Part shown: positions 1 through 6,930 of the stretch, piece by piece | Layout: every line of letters begins with the position of its first letter | Numbering within the stretch: position 1 is the first letter of the stretch | DNA from: Bacillota bacterium | Lineage (GTDB): Bacteria; Bacillota; Clostridia; Peptostreptococcales; Anaerovoracaceae | Assembly (NCBI GenBank): GCA_017619985.1 | Contig: JAFZRG010000192.1 | Location: 1 to 10,723 of the forward strand | Direction of reading: 5' to 3' | DNA: 10,723 nt | Translations under genes and position numbers: made by a program | Notes under the pieces: model-generated | The model's database searches: none | Seen by the model: the letters and a program-made list of their open reading frames with translations, nothing else | What the model was told of the DNA's origin: nothing

Positions 1-549
1 GACCCCCGCAGCGTCCGCGGGGTCCCTGACGACGATGCCCTGGCGGGCGATGCCGTACAGGATGGGGAAATCGAGCTGGCGGTCGTTCGCTTCGAGATCC
101 ATGAACAGTTCGTAGACCTCGTCCACGACCTCGTCGATGCGGGCGTCCTTCTTGTCGATCTTGTTGATCAGCAGGATGGGGTTCAGGTCCTGTTCGAGAG
201 ATTTCTGCAGCACGAAACGGGTCTGCGGCATAGGTCCTTCGGAGGAGTCCACCAGCAGGATGACCGTATCCACGGTCTTGATGATGCGCTCGACCTCGGA
301 AGAGAAATCCGCATGGCCCGGGGTGTCTACGATATTGATCTTGTAACCGTCGTGCATGACGGAACAGTTCTTGGAATAGATGGTGATGCCGCGCTCACGC
401 TCCAGATCGTTGGAATCCATGGTCTGGGCCACCATCTCCTCGTTTTCGCGGAACACGCCGCTCTGCGCCAGGAAGGCGTCCACCAGCGTGGATTTTCCCG
501 CGTCTACGTGCGCGATGACCGCGATATTGATGATCTTTTTCTTGCTCAT
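1..549 (-). CDS. typA: TypA/BipA-family translational GTPase, N-terminal part (cut by window edge)
   Basis: This is the first 183 residues of a ribosome-associated translational GTPase; the rest lies beyond base 1. The GTPase motifs appear in order: P-loop AHVDAGKST (about residues 13-21), the switch I motif RGITI (53-57), DTPGH (75-79) carrying the catalytic His, and NKID (129-132). The segments MDSNDLERERGITI and EGPMPQTRF are typical of TypA/BipA rather than of EF-G or LepA. Known TypA proteins bind the ribosome and help in subunit assembly and stress or cold adaptation. Two points differ from the E. coli protein as I remember it: the P-loop has Ala where TypA usually has His (AHVDHGKT), and the G5 region reads LYGIARQG where YASA is usual. 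The start is supported by AAAGG eight bases upstream. The gene diverges from plsC. Family assignment is firm; true TypA versus a TypA-like paralogue is less certain. Confidence 0.93.
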   Translation of the reverse strand, partial: MSKKKIINIAVIAHVDAGKSTLVDAFLAQSGVFRENEEMVAQTMDSNDLERERGITIYSKNCSVMHDGYKINIVDTPGHADFSSEVERIIKTVDTVILLVDSSEGPMPQTRFVLQKSLEQDLNPILLINKIDKKDARIDEVVDEVYELFMDLEANDRQLDFPILYGIARQGIVVRDPADAAGV

Positions 550-557
550 GAAACAAG

Positions 558-562
558 CCTTT
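558..562 (-). promoter_or_regulatory. Ribosome binding site of the TypA-family gene
   Basis: On the minus strand this reads AAAGG, with eight bases to the ATG at 549. It fixes the start of the GTPase gene. Confidence 0.6.
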
Positions 563-585
563 CTTCTATTTGCTGTAACCGTTAT

Positions 586-594
586 ATTTTATCA
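586..594 (-). promoter_or_regulatory. Extended -10 promoter element for the TypA-family gene
   Basis: The minus strand reads TGATAAAAT, an extended -10 (TGn then TAAAAT, one mismatch to TATAAT). No good -35 is visible 16-18 bases upstream, which fits the extended -10 class. Transcription would start near 579, leaving a leader of about 30 bases with the ribosome binding site inside it. The element lies in the AT-rich gap between two divergent genes. Confidence 0.5.
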
Positions 595-612
595 CAAGTT
601 CTACTTTATTTA

Positions 613-621
613 TGCTAAAAT
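613..621 (+). promoter_or_regulatory. Possible extended -10 promoter element for the plsC run
   Basis: The plus strand reads TGCTAAAAT, a TGn extended -10 followed by TAAAAT. It would start transcription near 628, at the very base where the AGAGG ribosome binding site of plsC begins. The leader would be unusually short, so the real start could instead come from further upstream, for example TATATT at 583-588. The call is tentative. Confidence 0.35.
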
Positions 622-627
622 TAGCGC

Positions 628-632
628 AGAGG
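628..632 (+). promoter_or_regulatory. Ribosome binding site of plsC
   Basis: AGAGG lies ten bases before the ATG at 643 and supports this start. Confidence 0.55.
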
Positions 633-642
633 TAAACTTTTT

Positions 643-1425
643 ATGATCCGAAGTATCCTGTTCTTATTGGCGGCCGCTTTCGTCGCCATCATCAACATAC
701 CCGAGTGCATCTACTGGCACTTCCGCAGCAAGACGGACAAGGCCGGCGCATACGACAAAGCGAGCCGCATCTGCCGGCGCTGGATCGGTCCCATCCAGAG
801 GCTCGGCGGCGTGGATCTGACCAAACGGGGCGAAGAGAACCTGGTCACGGACCGCCCCGCCCTTTACGTCGGCAACCACCAGGGCGACATGGACATCCTG
901 CTGATCATGCACGAGTTCGGCGAACTGTATTCCATCATCGCCAAGATCGAGACGAAGAAGATCCCGGTCGTGTCGCACTGGATGGCAAACGTAGACTGCA
1001 TCTTCATGGACCGCGGCAATCCCCGCCAGACGCTGGAATGCATCAAGAAAGCGCAGGAACTGCTGGAGAACGGCCGCAGCGTCGTCGTCTTCCCCGAAGG
1101 GACCCGCAGCAAAGGCCCGGACATGAACGAATTCAAGTCCGGCGCGCTCCGCTGCGCGCTCAAGGCGAAGGTGCCCGTCGTGCCTTTCGTCATAGACGGA
1201 ACGTATAACGTATTCGAGACCCAGCGCTATCTGAAGAAGGCGCATGTCGACCTCAGCATCCTGCCCCCGGTCGAACCGGAGGAATACGCCGGCATGAAGA
1301 CGCACGAGCTCTCCGCCATGCTGCAGCAGAAGATCCAGGACGAACTGTACCGCCTGCGCGCGGAGAACGGGAACGTGATCCCCGAGGAAGAGAAAAAGAC
1401 ATGGAACGCGCCGCAGAACTCCTAG
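643..1425 (+). CDS. plsC: 1-acyl-sn-glycerol-3-phosphate acyltransferase (PlsC family)
   Basis: This 260-residue protein is likely the membrane acyltransferase that adds the second acyl chain to lysophosphatidic acid to make phosphatidic acid, the precursor of membrane phospholipids. A hydrophobic N-terminal segment (about residues 3-22) would anchor it to the inner face of the membrane. All four family motifs are visible: the catalytic H-x4-D in NHQGDMD (His79, Asp84), the substrate-binding FMDRGNPR (121-128), FPEGTR (150-155), and the VPVVPF motif around Pro181. Length is normal for the family. The ATG at 643 has AGAGG at 628-632. It is the first gene of a rightward run and overlaps the next gene by 25 bases, so translation of the two is probably coupled. 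Other lyso-lipid substrates within the family cannot be excluded. Confidence 0.93.
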   Translation: MIRSILFLLAAAFVAIINIPECIYWHFRSKTDKAGAYDKASRICRRWIGPIQRLGGVDLTKRGEENLVTDRPALYVGNHQGDMDILLIMHEFGELYSIIAKIETKKIPVVSHWMANVDCIFMDRGNPRQTLECIKKAQELLENGRSVVVFPEGTRSKGPDMNEFKSGALRCALKAKVPVVPFVIDGTYNVFETQRYLKKAHVDLSILPPVEPEEYAGMKTHELSAMLQQKIQDELYRLRAENGNVIPEEEKKTWNAPQNS

Positions 1426-2540
1426 GAAGGCTGGCATCGGAAGAAAGCCTGATCCTGGCCGTCTTCGGCGACCCCCGCAAAAAGAGCCAGCCCGTGCGCA
1501 AAGTGACGCTCCGGCCCGTGCTTCTCAAGGGGGTCCTTCACTATCAGGCGGAATATTCCCAGGAAAAGAAAGTGACCCACGAGAATCTGCTCCCGGAGGA
1601 AGCGGAGGGTTTTGCCGCGCGCCTGCTGCAGAGCAGCTTCAAGCAGATCAACGTCTTTTCGACCGAAGCGGACTACACCGTGCTGGCGAATAAGCCGGAG
1701 CACGAAAAGATCATCAGAAAAGCGCCGACGAAGACCATGGGAGATCTCGCCCATAACAGGGAGAAGAACTATGCCATCCCGGACGGCACCCCGGTGGACT
1801 TTCTCGTGCGCCTCGGCGTACAGACGCAGGACGGGCAGGTCATTCCCAGGTACCGCAGCAAATTCCGTCAGATCAACCGCTTTCTCGAGATCGCGGAAGA
1901 CTGCCTGGAATATCTGCCGGAAGAACCGTCCATCATCGATTTCGGCTGCGGCAAGTCCTACCTCACGTTCGCGCTCTACTGGTATCTGAATATCAAGCAC
2001 GATTACAGGGCGAAGCTTACTGGCCTCGACTTAAAGGAAGACGTCATCGCCTTCTGCAACAGCGTCGCGGAAGATCTCGGTTACAAAGATCTTCATTTTC
2101 TCGCCGGCGACATCGCAGACTACGACGAGAACGCGAAGGCGGATATGGTGGTCACGCTGCACGCCTGCGACACAGCCACGGATCTCGCCCTGCAGAAAGC
2201 GCACCGCTGGAACGCGAAAGTCATCCTGTCGGTGCCCTGCTGCCAGCACGAGCTCAACCGCCAGATCCGCAGGCCTGACATGGAATCCATCCTGGGTCAC
2301 GGCATCCTGCGGGAGCGTTTCTCCGCCATCCTCACGGACGCCCTGCGGGCGGACAAGCTTACAGCGTGGGGCTACAAGGTGGACATGATCGAGTTCACGA
2401 CCCTCGAGCACACTGCGAAGAACATCATGCTGCGCTGCATCGCAGGCAAAGCGTCCCCGGCGGACCGGCGCAAAGCCCAGGCGGATTTCGTGAAGCAGTG
2501 CGAATACTGGCACGTCTCCCCCACCATCGGCAAAGAATAA
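1401..2540 (+). CDS. Class I SAM-dependent methyltransferase, METTL25/GSTCD-like (Methyltransf_32 type)
   Basis: This 379-residue protein has an N-terminal half that I do not recognise (about 1-170) and a Rossmann-type methyltransferase domain after it. SAM-binding motif I is DFGCGKSYL (from Asp180). It is followed by LTGLDLKED, which looks like the acidic end of strand 2. Further on come HACDTATD (from His254) and VPCCQHEL (Pro279, Cys280, Cys281). The combination of D-x-GCGK, H-x-CDTATD and a P-C-C motif resembles the METTL25/GSTCD/Rrg1 group and Trm13-like enzymes, whose known members act on RNA or on unknown targets. The substrate here cannot be read from the sequence. The ATG lies 25 bases before the plsC stop, with GAGGAAGAG at 1384-1392, so the gene is probably translationally coupled to plsC. 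Methyltransferase class is firm; the subfamily is a motif-based inference. Confidence 0.82.
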   Translation: MERAAELLGRLASEESLILAVFGDPRKKSQPVRKVTLRPVLLKGVLHYQAEYSQEKKVTHENLLPEEAEGFAARLLQSSFKQINVFSTEADYTVLANKPEHEKIIRKAPTKTMGDLAHNREKNYAIPDGTPVDFLVRLGVQTQDGQVIPRYRSKFRQINRFLEIAEDCLEYLPEEPSIIDFGCGKSYLTFALYWYLNIKHDYRAKLTGLDLKEDVIAFCNSVAEDLGYKDLHFLAGDIADYDENAKADMVVTLHACDTATDLALQKAHRWNAKVILSVPCCQHELNRQIRRPDMESILGHGILRERFSAILTDALRADKLTAWGYKVDMIEFTTLEHTAKNIMLRCIAGKASPADRRKAQADFVKQCEYWHVSPTIGKE

Positions 2541-2571
2541 AACAGGCGCACCGGATGCCTGTGAAAATAAT

Positions 2572-2577
2572 AGGAGA
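2572..2577 (+). promoter_or_regulatory. Ribosome binding site that sets the start of the M16C protease
   Basis: AGGAGA sits seven bases before the ATG at 2585. The reading frame is open far upstream into the methyltransferase gene, so this site and the lipoprotein signal that starts at 2585 decide the true start. Confidence 0.7.
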
Positions 2578-2584
2578 AAAACGT

Positions 2585-5500
2585 ATGAAGAAACTGTTAT
2601 CCCTGCTGCTGGCCCTCGCCCTGCTCTTCTCGGCGGCGGGCTGCACCTCATCGGATCAGCCTAAGGACAATGCCCTGGCGGATCTTCCGCAGGCCGGAGA
2701 CGTCGTCGAAGGCTTCGCGGTCAAAGATGTGCGCGACTTTCCGCTGGTCGGCGCCAAGCTCGTGATGTTCGAGCACGAAAAGACTGGCGCGGAGCTGATG
2801 TACATCGCGAACAACGACACGAACCGGGTGTTCGACCTGACGTTCTTTACACGTGCAGTCGACAACACCGGACTGCCCCACGTGTTCGAGCACTCGACAC
2901 TGGACGGTTCTGAGAAGTATCCCTCCAAAGCTCTGTTCTTCAACCTGTCCTACCAGACCTACAACACGTACATGAACGCCATGACGGGGTCACTGTACAC
3001 GACCTACCCTGTCGCGAGCCTTTCCGAGGAACAGCTGCTGCAGTACGCGGATTACTATACCGACAGCTGCCTGCATCCGATGATCCTCGAAGACGAGAGC
3101 ATCTTCCGCGAAGAAGCCTGGCGCTACCGCATGGACGACGAAGACAGCGACCTGACCATCGAAGGCACCGTCTATTCCGAGATGCAGGGCGCGGACGACC
3201 TCAGCAGAGCGGCTTATTACAACGTCATGCGCGAGGCTTTCCCGGGTTCCATCGCGGGCAACGATTCCGGCGGTGAACCGGCCAGCATCCCCGACATGAC
3301 CTGGGACGCGCTGAAAGACTATCACGAAGAGTATTATCACCCGTCGAACTGCGTCGCCTTCCTGTACGGCGAGTTCGAGGATTACGCCGCGTTCCTGAAG
3401 CTGCTGGATGAAGCGTTCTCGCCTTACGAAAAACGCGAATTCACGTTCGAAGACGCGGAATATGAACCTCTCAGGGAGAGCGTGACCAAAGAACTGGCCT
3501 TCCCGGTCGAATCCGGTTCCGGCACGGACAACAGTTCCGAGATCTACTACGCGTTCCTGTGCCCGGGCCTGAAGGATGACCCGCAGGAAGAAGTCATCCT
3601 GAACACCCTCACCGACCTGCTGGTCGCGGACGCATCGCCTCTGATGCAGAGCCTGAAGAAGGCCATCCCCAGCGGCACCTTCGCCTCCTACATCGAGATC
3701 GAAGGGCCCGAGGATATGATCGTCTTCTATGCCGGCAACGTGAATCCGGAAGACGCGGAAACCTTCCGCTCGACCGTGGACGATTCCCTGAAGGACGTCG
3801 CGGCGAACGGGTTCGCGGAGGATCTGGTGGACGGCGTCATGTCCGCCCTTTCCCTGGATATGAAGCTCGTGCGCGAGAGCAGCGAAGTCGGCGTCAGCCT
3901 GGTGACCCAGATCGCGGACTACTACGCTTCCACCGGCGCAGCCTTCGGCTACATGGACTACGTGGAAGGCCTGGAGAAGATCGCTTCCTGGAACAGCGAA
4001 GGCCTGTACGCCAAAGCGGTCGACGAGTGGCTGCTGAACGCGGTCACCGCCATGTCCGTCACCTTCCCCGAACCTGGCCTGCGCGAAAAACTGGACGCTG
4101 CCGAGAATTCCCGCCTGGCAGATGTCCGGGCGGCCATGAGCGAGGAAGAGATCCAGGCGATCATCGCAGCGAGCAACGCGGAAGACGAAGAGGACGACGC
4201 CTCCGGTTACGTCAAGGCGCTGCAGGCGGTCACGGTAGAGTCCCTGCCCGAAGAGATCCGCACGTACAGCGTTTCCGATACGAACGCGAAGGACGGCACC
4301 CGCCGCATCAACGTGCAGGCGGATGTGGACGGCGTCGGCAAGAACATCCTGTTCCTGGATGCCTCCGGACTGTCCCAGATGGACATCCACTGGTTCGCGC
4401 TCTACTGCTCCGTCGTAGGACAGATGGACACCTCGCAGCACACCCGCGAAGAGCTGGCGGTGCTCATGACCCGCTATCTCCACGATTCGGAGATCCGCCT
4501 GTCGCTGATAGATCAGTACGGCACGAAGGAGTTCACGCCGTATCTGCGCGCCGGATGGACCGCCGCGGACGAAGACCTGGCAAAGGGTTACGAACTCATG
4601 GACGAGATCCTCTATGAAACGGACTTCTCCGACGCGGAGACCCTGCTCGGCCTCGTCTCCCAGGCGAAGGCTTCGCTGAAGAGCAGCATCAACAACGCTC
4701 CCTACAACGCGATGCTCTACCGCGCGTTCGGCAAGTACTCGCCGCTGTACCGCTACTACAGCTATTTCAACAGCATCGAGTTCTACCAGTTCCTCGAGGA
4801 GACCGAACAGGATCTCGAAAAGTATCCCGCTGTCGTACAGATCCGCCTCGAAGCGGTCCGCGATTATTTCCATAACCGCGCGAACGCTGTGAACGTCTAT
4901 GCCGGCAGCAAGGCCGGCGTCGGGACCAATACCGCGCTGGCGGACGGATTCTTCGCAAACCTGGACGACAACGCGATCGAGCCCGTCACTTACGAGTTCC
5001 CCGAAGTCGCGGACAGCGAAGCGCTGATCGTGGACAGCACGGTGCAGTACAACGGCATCGTCGCGGACTTCGAGACCATGGGCACAGACGGTTACTCCAG
5101 CGAGCTGGACGCCCTCTCCAACCTGATCGGCGACGCCTATCTGTATCCGAACCTGCGCGACCAGTACGGCGCTTACGGCGTGTGGAACGGCTTCCTGGAG
5201 GATGCCGGCTGCTACGTCGTTTCCTACCGTGACCCCAACATCGTCCAGACCTTCGACGTCTACGAAGCGCTCCCCGCCTTCCTGCGCGACCAGGCGCAGG
5301 ACCAGGAGACGCTGGACGGCTACATCCTGTCGGCCTACTCGAACTACGCTCTGTCCGAAGGCGAGCTGGCCGGCGCCGTGGACGCCGCCCTGTCGTCCTT
5401 CTCCGGAAAGCCGCTGGACGCAAAACTGCAGTACATGCGCGAGCTGAAGACGCTCACGCCCGAAAAGGTCAAAGCGTGCGCGGACATCTTCGAAGCGTTC

Positions 5501-6007
5501 GTGGAGGACGGCATGCGCTTCACCGCAGGCGGTGCCGGCGCGATCAACGCCAACGCGGATCTGTACGAAAAGATCCTCAATCCGTTCGGCGCGGTCGACC
5601 GTTCCGCCATGTCGTTTGAAGACCTGCCGGAAGGCAGCGAATACTACGACGCGGTATACTTCGCGATCGACAACGCCTACATGAGAGAACTCAGTGAGAC
5701 GGTGTTCGGCGTGGACGAAGAAGCGACCGTGGCCGACATGGCCTATGCGCTGTATTCCCTCGGTTTCGGCGAAGAGCCGGCCGATCTGGACACCGCCCGT
5801 TCCGACCTCGGAGAGTACGGCATCATGGCGAGCAACGGCGCGAACAGCGACGCCATCACGGCAAACGGCGTGGAAGACGCGCTCGCGTCCTTCAGCCGCG
5901 CGATCGGCCTGACCTACCAGCGCGGCGAAGGCGGCGACGAACCGCTCACCCGCGGACAGCTGGCCGTCATGCTCATGGAATACGTCGAGCCCCTGCTCGA
6001 AGAATAG
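2585..6007 (+). CDS. Lipid-anchored M16C zinc metalloprotease (presequence-protease/insulinase type) with SLH-like C-terminus
   Basis: This is a 1140-residue secreted lipoprotein peptidase. Residues 1-20 form a lipoprotein signal: KK, a Leu/Ala-rich core, then SAAGC with Cys20 as the lipid-modified residue. The inverted zinc motif HVFEH (His99, Glu102, His103) is followed by GSEKYP, NAMT and YPVAS. The third zinc ligand is very probably Glu199 in VYSEMQG, 100 residues after the first His, as in human PITRM1. The protein spans two M16 half-barrels with an acidic linker near residues 531-540. M16C enzymes enclose and degrade short unfolded peptides. The last 125 residues or so (about 1016-1140) resemble degenerate S-layer homology repeats, for example ATVADMAYALYSLGF and PLTRGQLAVMLMEYV, which may bind the cell wall. 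It is the last gene of the rightward run, 44 bases after the methyltransferase, and ends before a strong terminator. Peptide substrates are unknown; peptide feeding or signal-peptide turnover is a guess. Confidence 0.92.
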   Translation: MKKLLSLLLALALLFSAAGCTSSDQPKDNALADLPQAGDVVEGFAVKDVRDFPLVGAKLVMFEHEKTGAELMYIANNDTNRVFDLTFFTRAVDNTGLPHVFEHSTLDGSEKYPSKALFFNLSYQTYNTYMNAMTGSLYTTYPVASLSEEQLLQYADYYTDSCLHPMILEDESIFREEAWRYRMDDEDSDLTIEGTVYSEMQGADDLSRAAYYNVMREAFPGSIAGNDSGGEPASIPDMTWDALKDYHEEYYHPSNCVAFLYGEFEDYAAFLKLLDEAFSPYEKREFTFEDAEYEPLRESVTKELAFPVESGSGTDNSSEIYYAFLCPGLKDDPQEEVILNTLTDLLVADASPLMQSLKKAIPSGTFASYIEIEGPEDMIVFYAGNVNPEDAETFRSTVDDSLKDVAANGFAEDLVDGVMSALSLDMKLVRESSEVGVSLVTQIADYYASTGAAFGYMDYVEGLEKIASWNSEGLYAKAVDEWLLNAVTAMSVTFPEPGLREKLDAAENSRLADVRAAMSEEEIQAIIAASNAEDEEDDASGYVKALQAVTVESLPEEIRTYSVSDTNAKDGTRRINVQADVDGVGKNILFLDASGLSQMDIHWFALYCSVVGQMDTSQHTREELAVLMTRYLHDSEIRLSLIDQYGTKEFTPYLRAGWTAADEDLAKGYELMDEILYETDFSDAETLLGLVSQAKASLKSSINNAPYNAMLYRAFGKYSPLYRYYSYFNSIEFYQFLEETEQDLEKYPAVVQIRLEAVRDYFHNRANAVNVYAGSKAGVGTNTALADGFFANLDDNAIEPVTYEFPEVADSEALIVDSTVQYNGIVADFETMGTDGYSSELDALSNLIGDAYLYPNLRDQYGAYGVWNGFLEDAGCYVVSYRDPNIVQTFDVYEALPAFLRDQAQDQETLDGYILSAYSNYALSEGELAGAVDAALSSFSGKPLDAKLQYMRELKTLTPEKVKACADIFEAFVEDGMRFTAGGAGAINANADLYEKILNPFGAVDRSAMSFEDLPEGSEYYDAVYFAIDNAYMRELSETVFGVDEEATVADMAYALYSLGFGEEPADLDTARSDLGEYGIMASNGANSDAITANGVEDALASFSRAIGLTYQRGEGGDEPLTRGQLAVMLMEYVEPLLEE

Positions 6008-6022
6008 TCCGAAAAGCACAAC

Positions 6023-6054
6023 AAAAGGGTGACCCGCGCGGGTCACCCTTTTTT
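6023..6054. terminator. Bidirectional intrinsic terminator between converging genes
   Basis: Bases 6023-6052 are a perfect 30-base palindrome that can fold as a 13-pair GC-rich stem with a GCGC loop. It is followed by six T on the plus strand (6049-6054) and preceded by four A, so the minus strand also ends in a U-run. It ends the protease transcript from the left and the bactofilin transcript from the right. Confidence 0.9.
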
Positions 6055-6071
6055 CATACTCGAATACAGGT

Positions 6072-6440
6072 CTAACGCATATTCTCCATGTCGATCTTGC
6101 CGTCGATCTGGGAACCCTTCACCAGGATGATGTCCTTGGTGGCGATGTTGCCCCGGAACGAACCGGTGGAAGAGAACTGCATCAGATCCGTGCACATGAC
6201 GGAACCTTCTCCCTTGCCCTGGATCTGCAGTTCGCGGCACTTCATGTCGCCGCTGAAGAAACCGGTCTCGGAAACGATGATCAGGTTGTCGGACGTGATG
6301 TCGCCCTCGTAGTGGCCGTCGATGCGGATGGGCTTGTTGGTCGTGATGGATCCCTTAAAAACAGTATCGACGCCGATCGCTGTTTCCACGATCACGGAAT
6401 CTACCGAAGTGCTTGCTGTATCAAACGTATTATTCGTCAT
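6072..6440 (-). CDS. Bactofilin (polymer-forming cytoskeletal protein)
   Basis: This 122-residue protein is a short bactofilin, a bacterial cytoskeletal protein that self-assembles into filaments through a right-handed beta-helix without nucleotide. From about residue 15 the sequence shows the repeating short-strand pattern of the family: TVFKGSITTNKPIRIDG, then YEGDI, FSGDM, GEGSV, SFRGNI and IDGKIDM, with Gly at the turns. The unstructured N-terminal tail is short (about 14 residues) and the C-terminal tail is almost absent. Known bactofilins often scaffold cell-wall enzymes or membrane proteins. I chose ATG 6440 rather than the upstream in-frame ATG at 6503 because AAAGGAGG (6451-6458) sits ten bases before it and a promoter overlaps the longer form. 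The gene follows the aconitase-X small subunit with no terminator between, but has its own promoter, so a functional link with that enzyme is doubtful. Confidence 0.9.
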   Translation of the reverse strand: MTNNTFDTASTSVDSVIVETAIGVDTVFKGSITTNKPIRIDGHYEGDITSDNLIIVSETGFFSGDMKCRELQIQGKGEGSVMCTDLMQFSSTGSFRGNIATKDIILVKGSQIDGKIDMENMR

Positions 6441-6450
6441 GGGAAAAGTC

Positions 6451-6458
6451 CCTCCTTT
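6451..6458 (-). promoter_or_regulatory. Strong ribosome binding site of the bactofilin gene
   Basis: The minus strand reads AAAGGAGG, ten bases before ATG 6440. It settles the start in favour of the shorter protein beginning MTNNTF. Confidence 0.75.
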
Positions 6459-6474
6459 ATGCGAATGCCCGATT

Positions 6475-6503
6475 ATAATACCACAGTCATACGGAAATTT
6501 CAA
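6475..6503 (-). promoter_or_regulatory. Sigma-A-type promoter of the bactofilin gene
   Basis: On the minus strand, TTGAAA (plus coordinates 6498-6503) is followed after 17 bases by TATTAT (6475-6480). An overlapping perfect TATAAT lies three bases further on (6472-6477, 20-base spacer). The -35 lies inside the last codons of the aconitase-X small-subunit gene, whose stop is at 6487-6489. Confidence 0.65.
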
Positions 6504-6930
6504 CCCCTGCGGGTTCCAGAACCTCTACGGTGCCTGCGTCTCCGTCCACGCGGATCAGGTCTCCGTCATGAATGAGGCTGCACGGATCGACGCCTTCGGG
6601 GAAATCCGCGACGCAGGGGATCTTCGTCACGAAGACCGCCGTACCGCATTTGGAATCCATTTTCGTAAAGACAAAACCGATGGGACCCGTGCCGTTGCGG
6701 CTGCAGTCGTCGAAGTAATCCGACCAGGCAATGGAACCGCGGGAACAGGGCATGACCAGGATCTTTCCCTTGATGCTCTCGCCTTTGTGGATGTGCCCTT
6801 CTTCGATGATCTCTCCCGTGCGCACGTCCAGGCCGTTCCAGCCAAGAATGCTGTTCGGGCAGACCAGCGCATATCCTTCGACGGCGGGTCCTTTCGCGCC
6901 CCGCGCCTGTAAAACCAGTCCTTTACGCAT
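6487..6930 (-). CDS. Aconitase X small subunit (swivel domain, DUF126/AcnX_swivel)
   Basis: This 147-residue protein corresponds to the swivelling domain of aconitase X, which closes over the active site of the large subunit and supplies a catalytic Ser. The signature KGKILVMPCSRGSIAWSDYF (about residues 54-73) matches the family pattern, with Arg64-Gly65-Ser66 as the likely active-site loop. NGTGPIGFVF follows (79-88), where family members usually have NGTAP. The N-terminal part (GPAVEGYALVCPNSILGWNG) is also family-like. Its ATG overlaps the end of the large-subunit gene by eight bases. GGAGGTG (6939-6945) lies eight bases upstream, so the two chains are probably translationally coupled and made in equal amounts. 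It is not expected to work alone. The substrate is discussed under the large subunit. Confidence 0.88.
   Translation of the reverse strand: MRKGLVLQARGAKGPAVEGYALVCPNSILGWNGLDVRTGEIIEEGHIHKGESIKGKILVMPCSRGSIAWSDYFDDCSRNGTGPIGFVFTKMDSKCGTAVFVTKIPCVADFPEGVDPCSLIHDGDLIRVDGDAGTVEVLEPAGVEISV

Noticed and set aside
664..1437. A minus-strand open frame opposite plsC
   Set aside because: plsC carries all four acyltransferase motifs; the opposite frame has no ribosome binding site or known motif.
2542..2562. Small hairpin ACAGGC/GCCTGT between the methyltransferase and protease genes, considered as a terminator
   Set aside because: The stem has only six pairs with a nine-base loop and is followed by GAAAATAATA, not a T-run. 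It is too weak to call.
2366..2584. Upstream extension of the M16C protease frame into the methyltransferase gene
   Set aside because: The lipoprotein signal begins exactly at the ATG 2585 with AGGAGA before it. The extension would bury the signal peptide and overlap the methyltransferase end.
2990..6046. A very long open frame (about 1018 codons) on the minus strand opposite the M16C protease
   Set aside because: It is a by-product of GC-rich codon use in the real gene. It has no recognisable domain, and the plus-strand product has a lipobox, zinc motif and ribosome binding site.
6441..6503. Longer bactofilin form starting at ATG 6503
   Set aside because: The extra residues show no bactofilin features, there is no good ribosome binding site, and the segment holds the promoter and AAAGGAGG of the shorter form.
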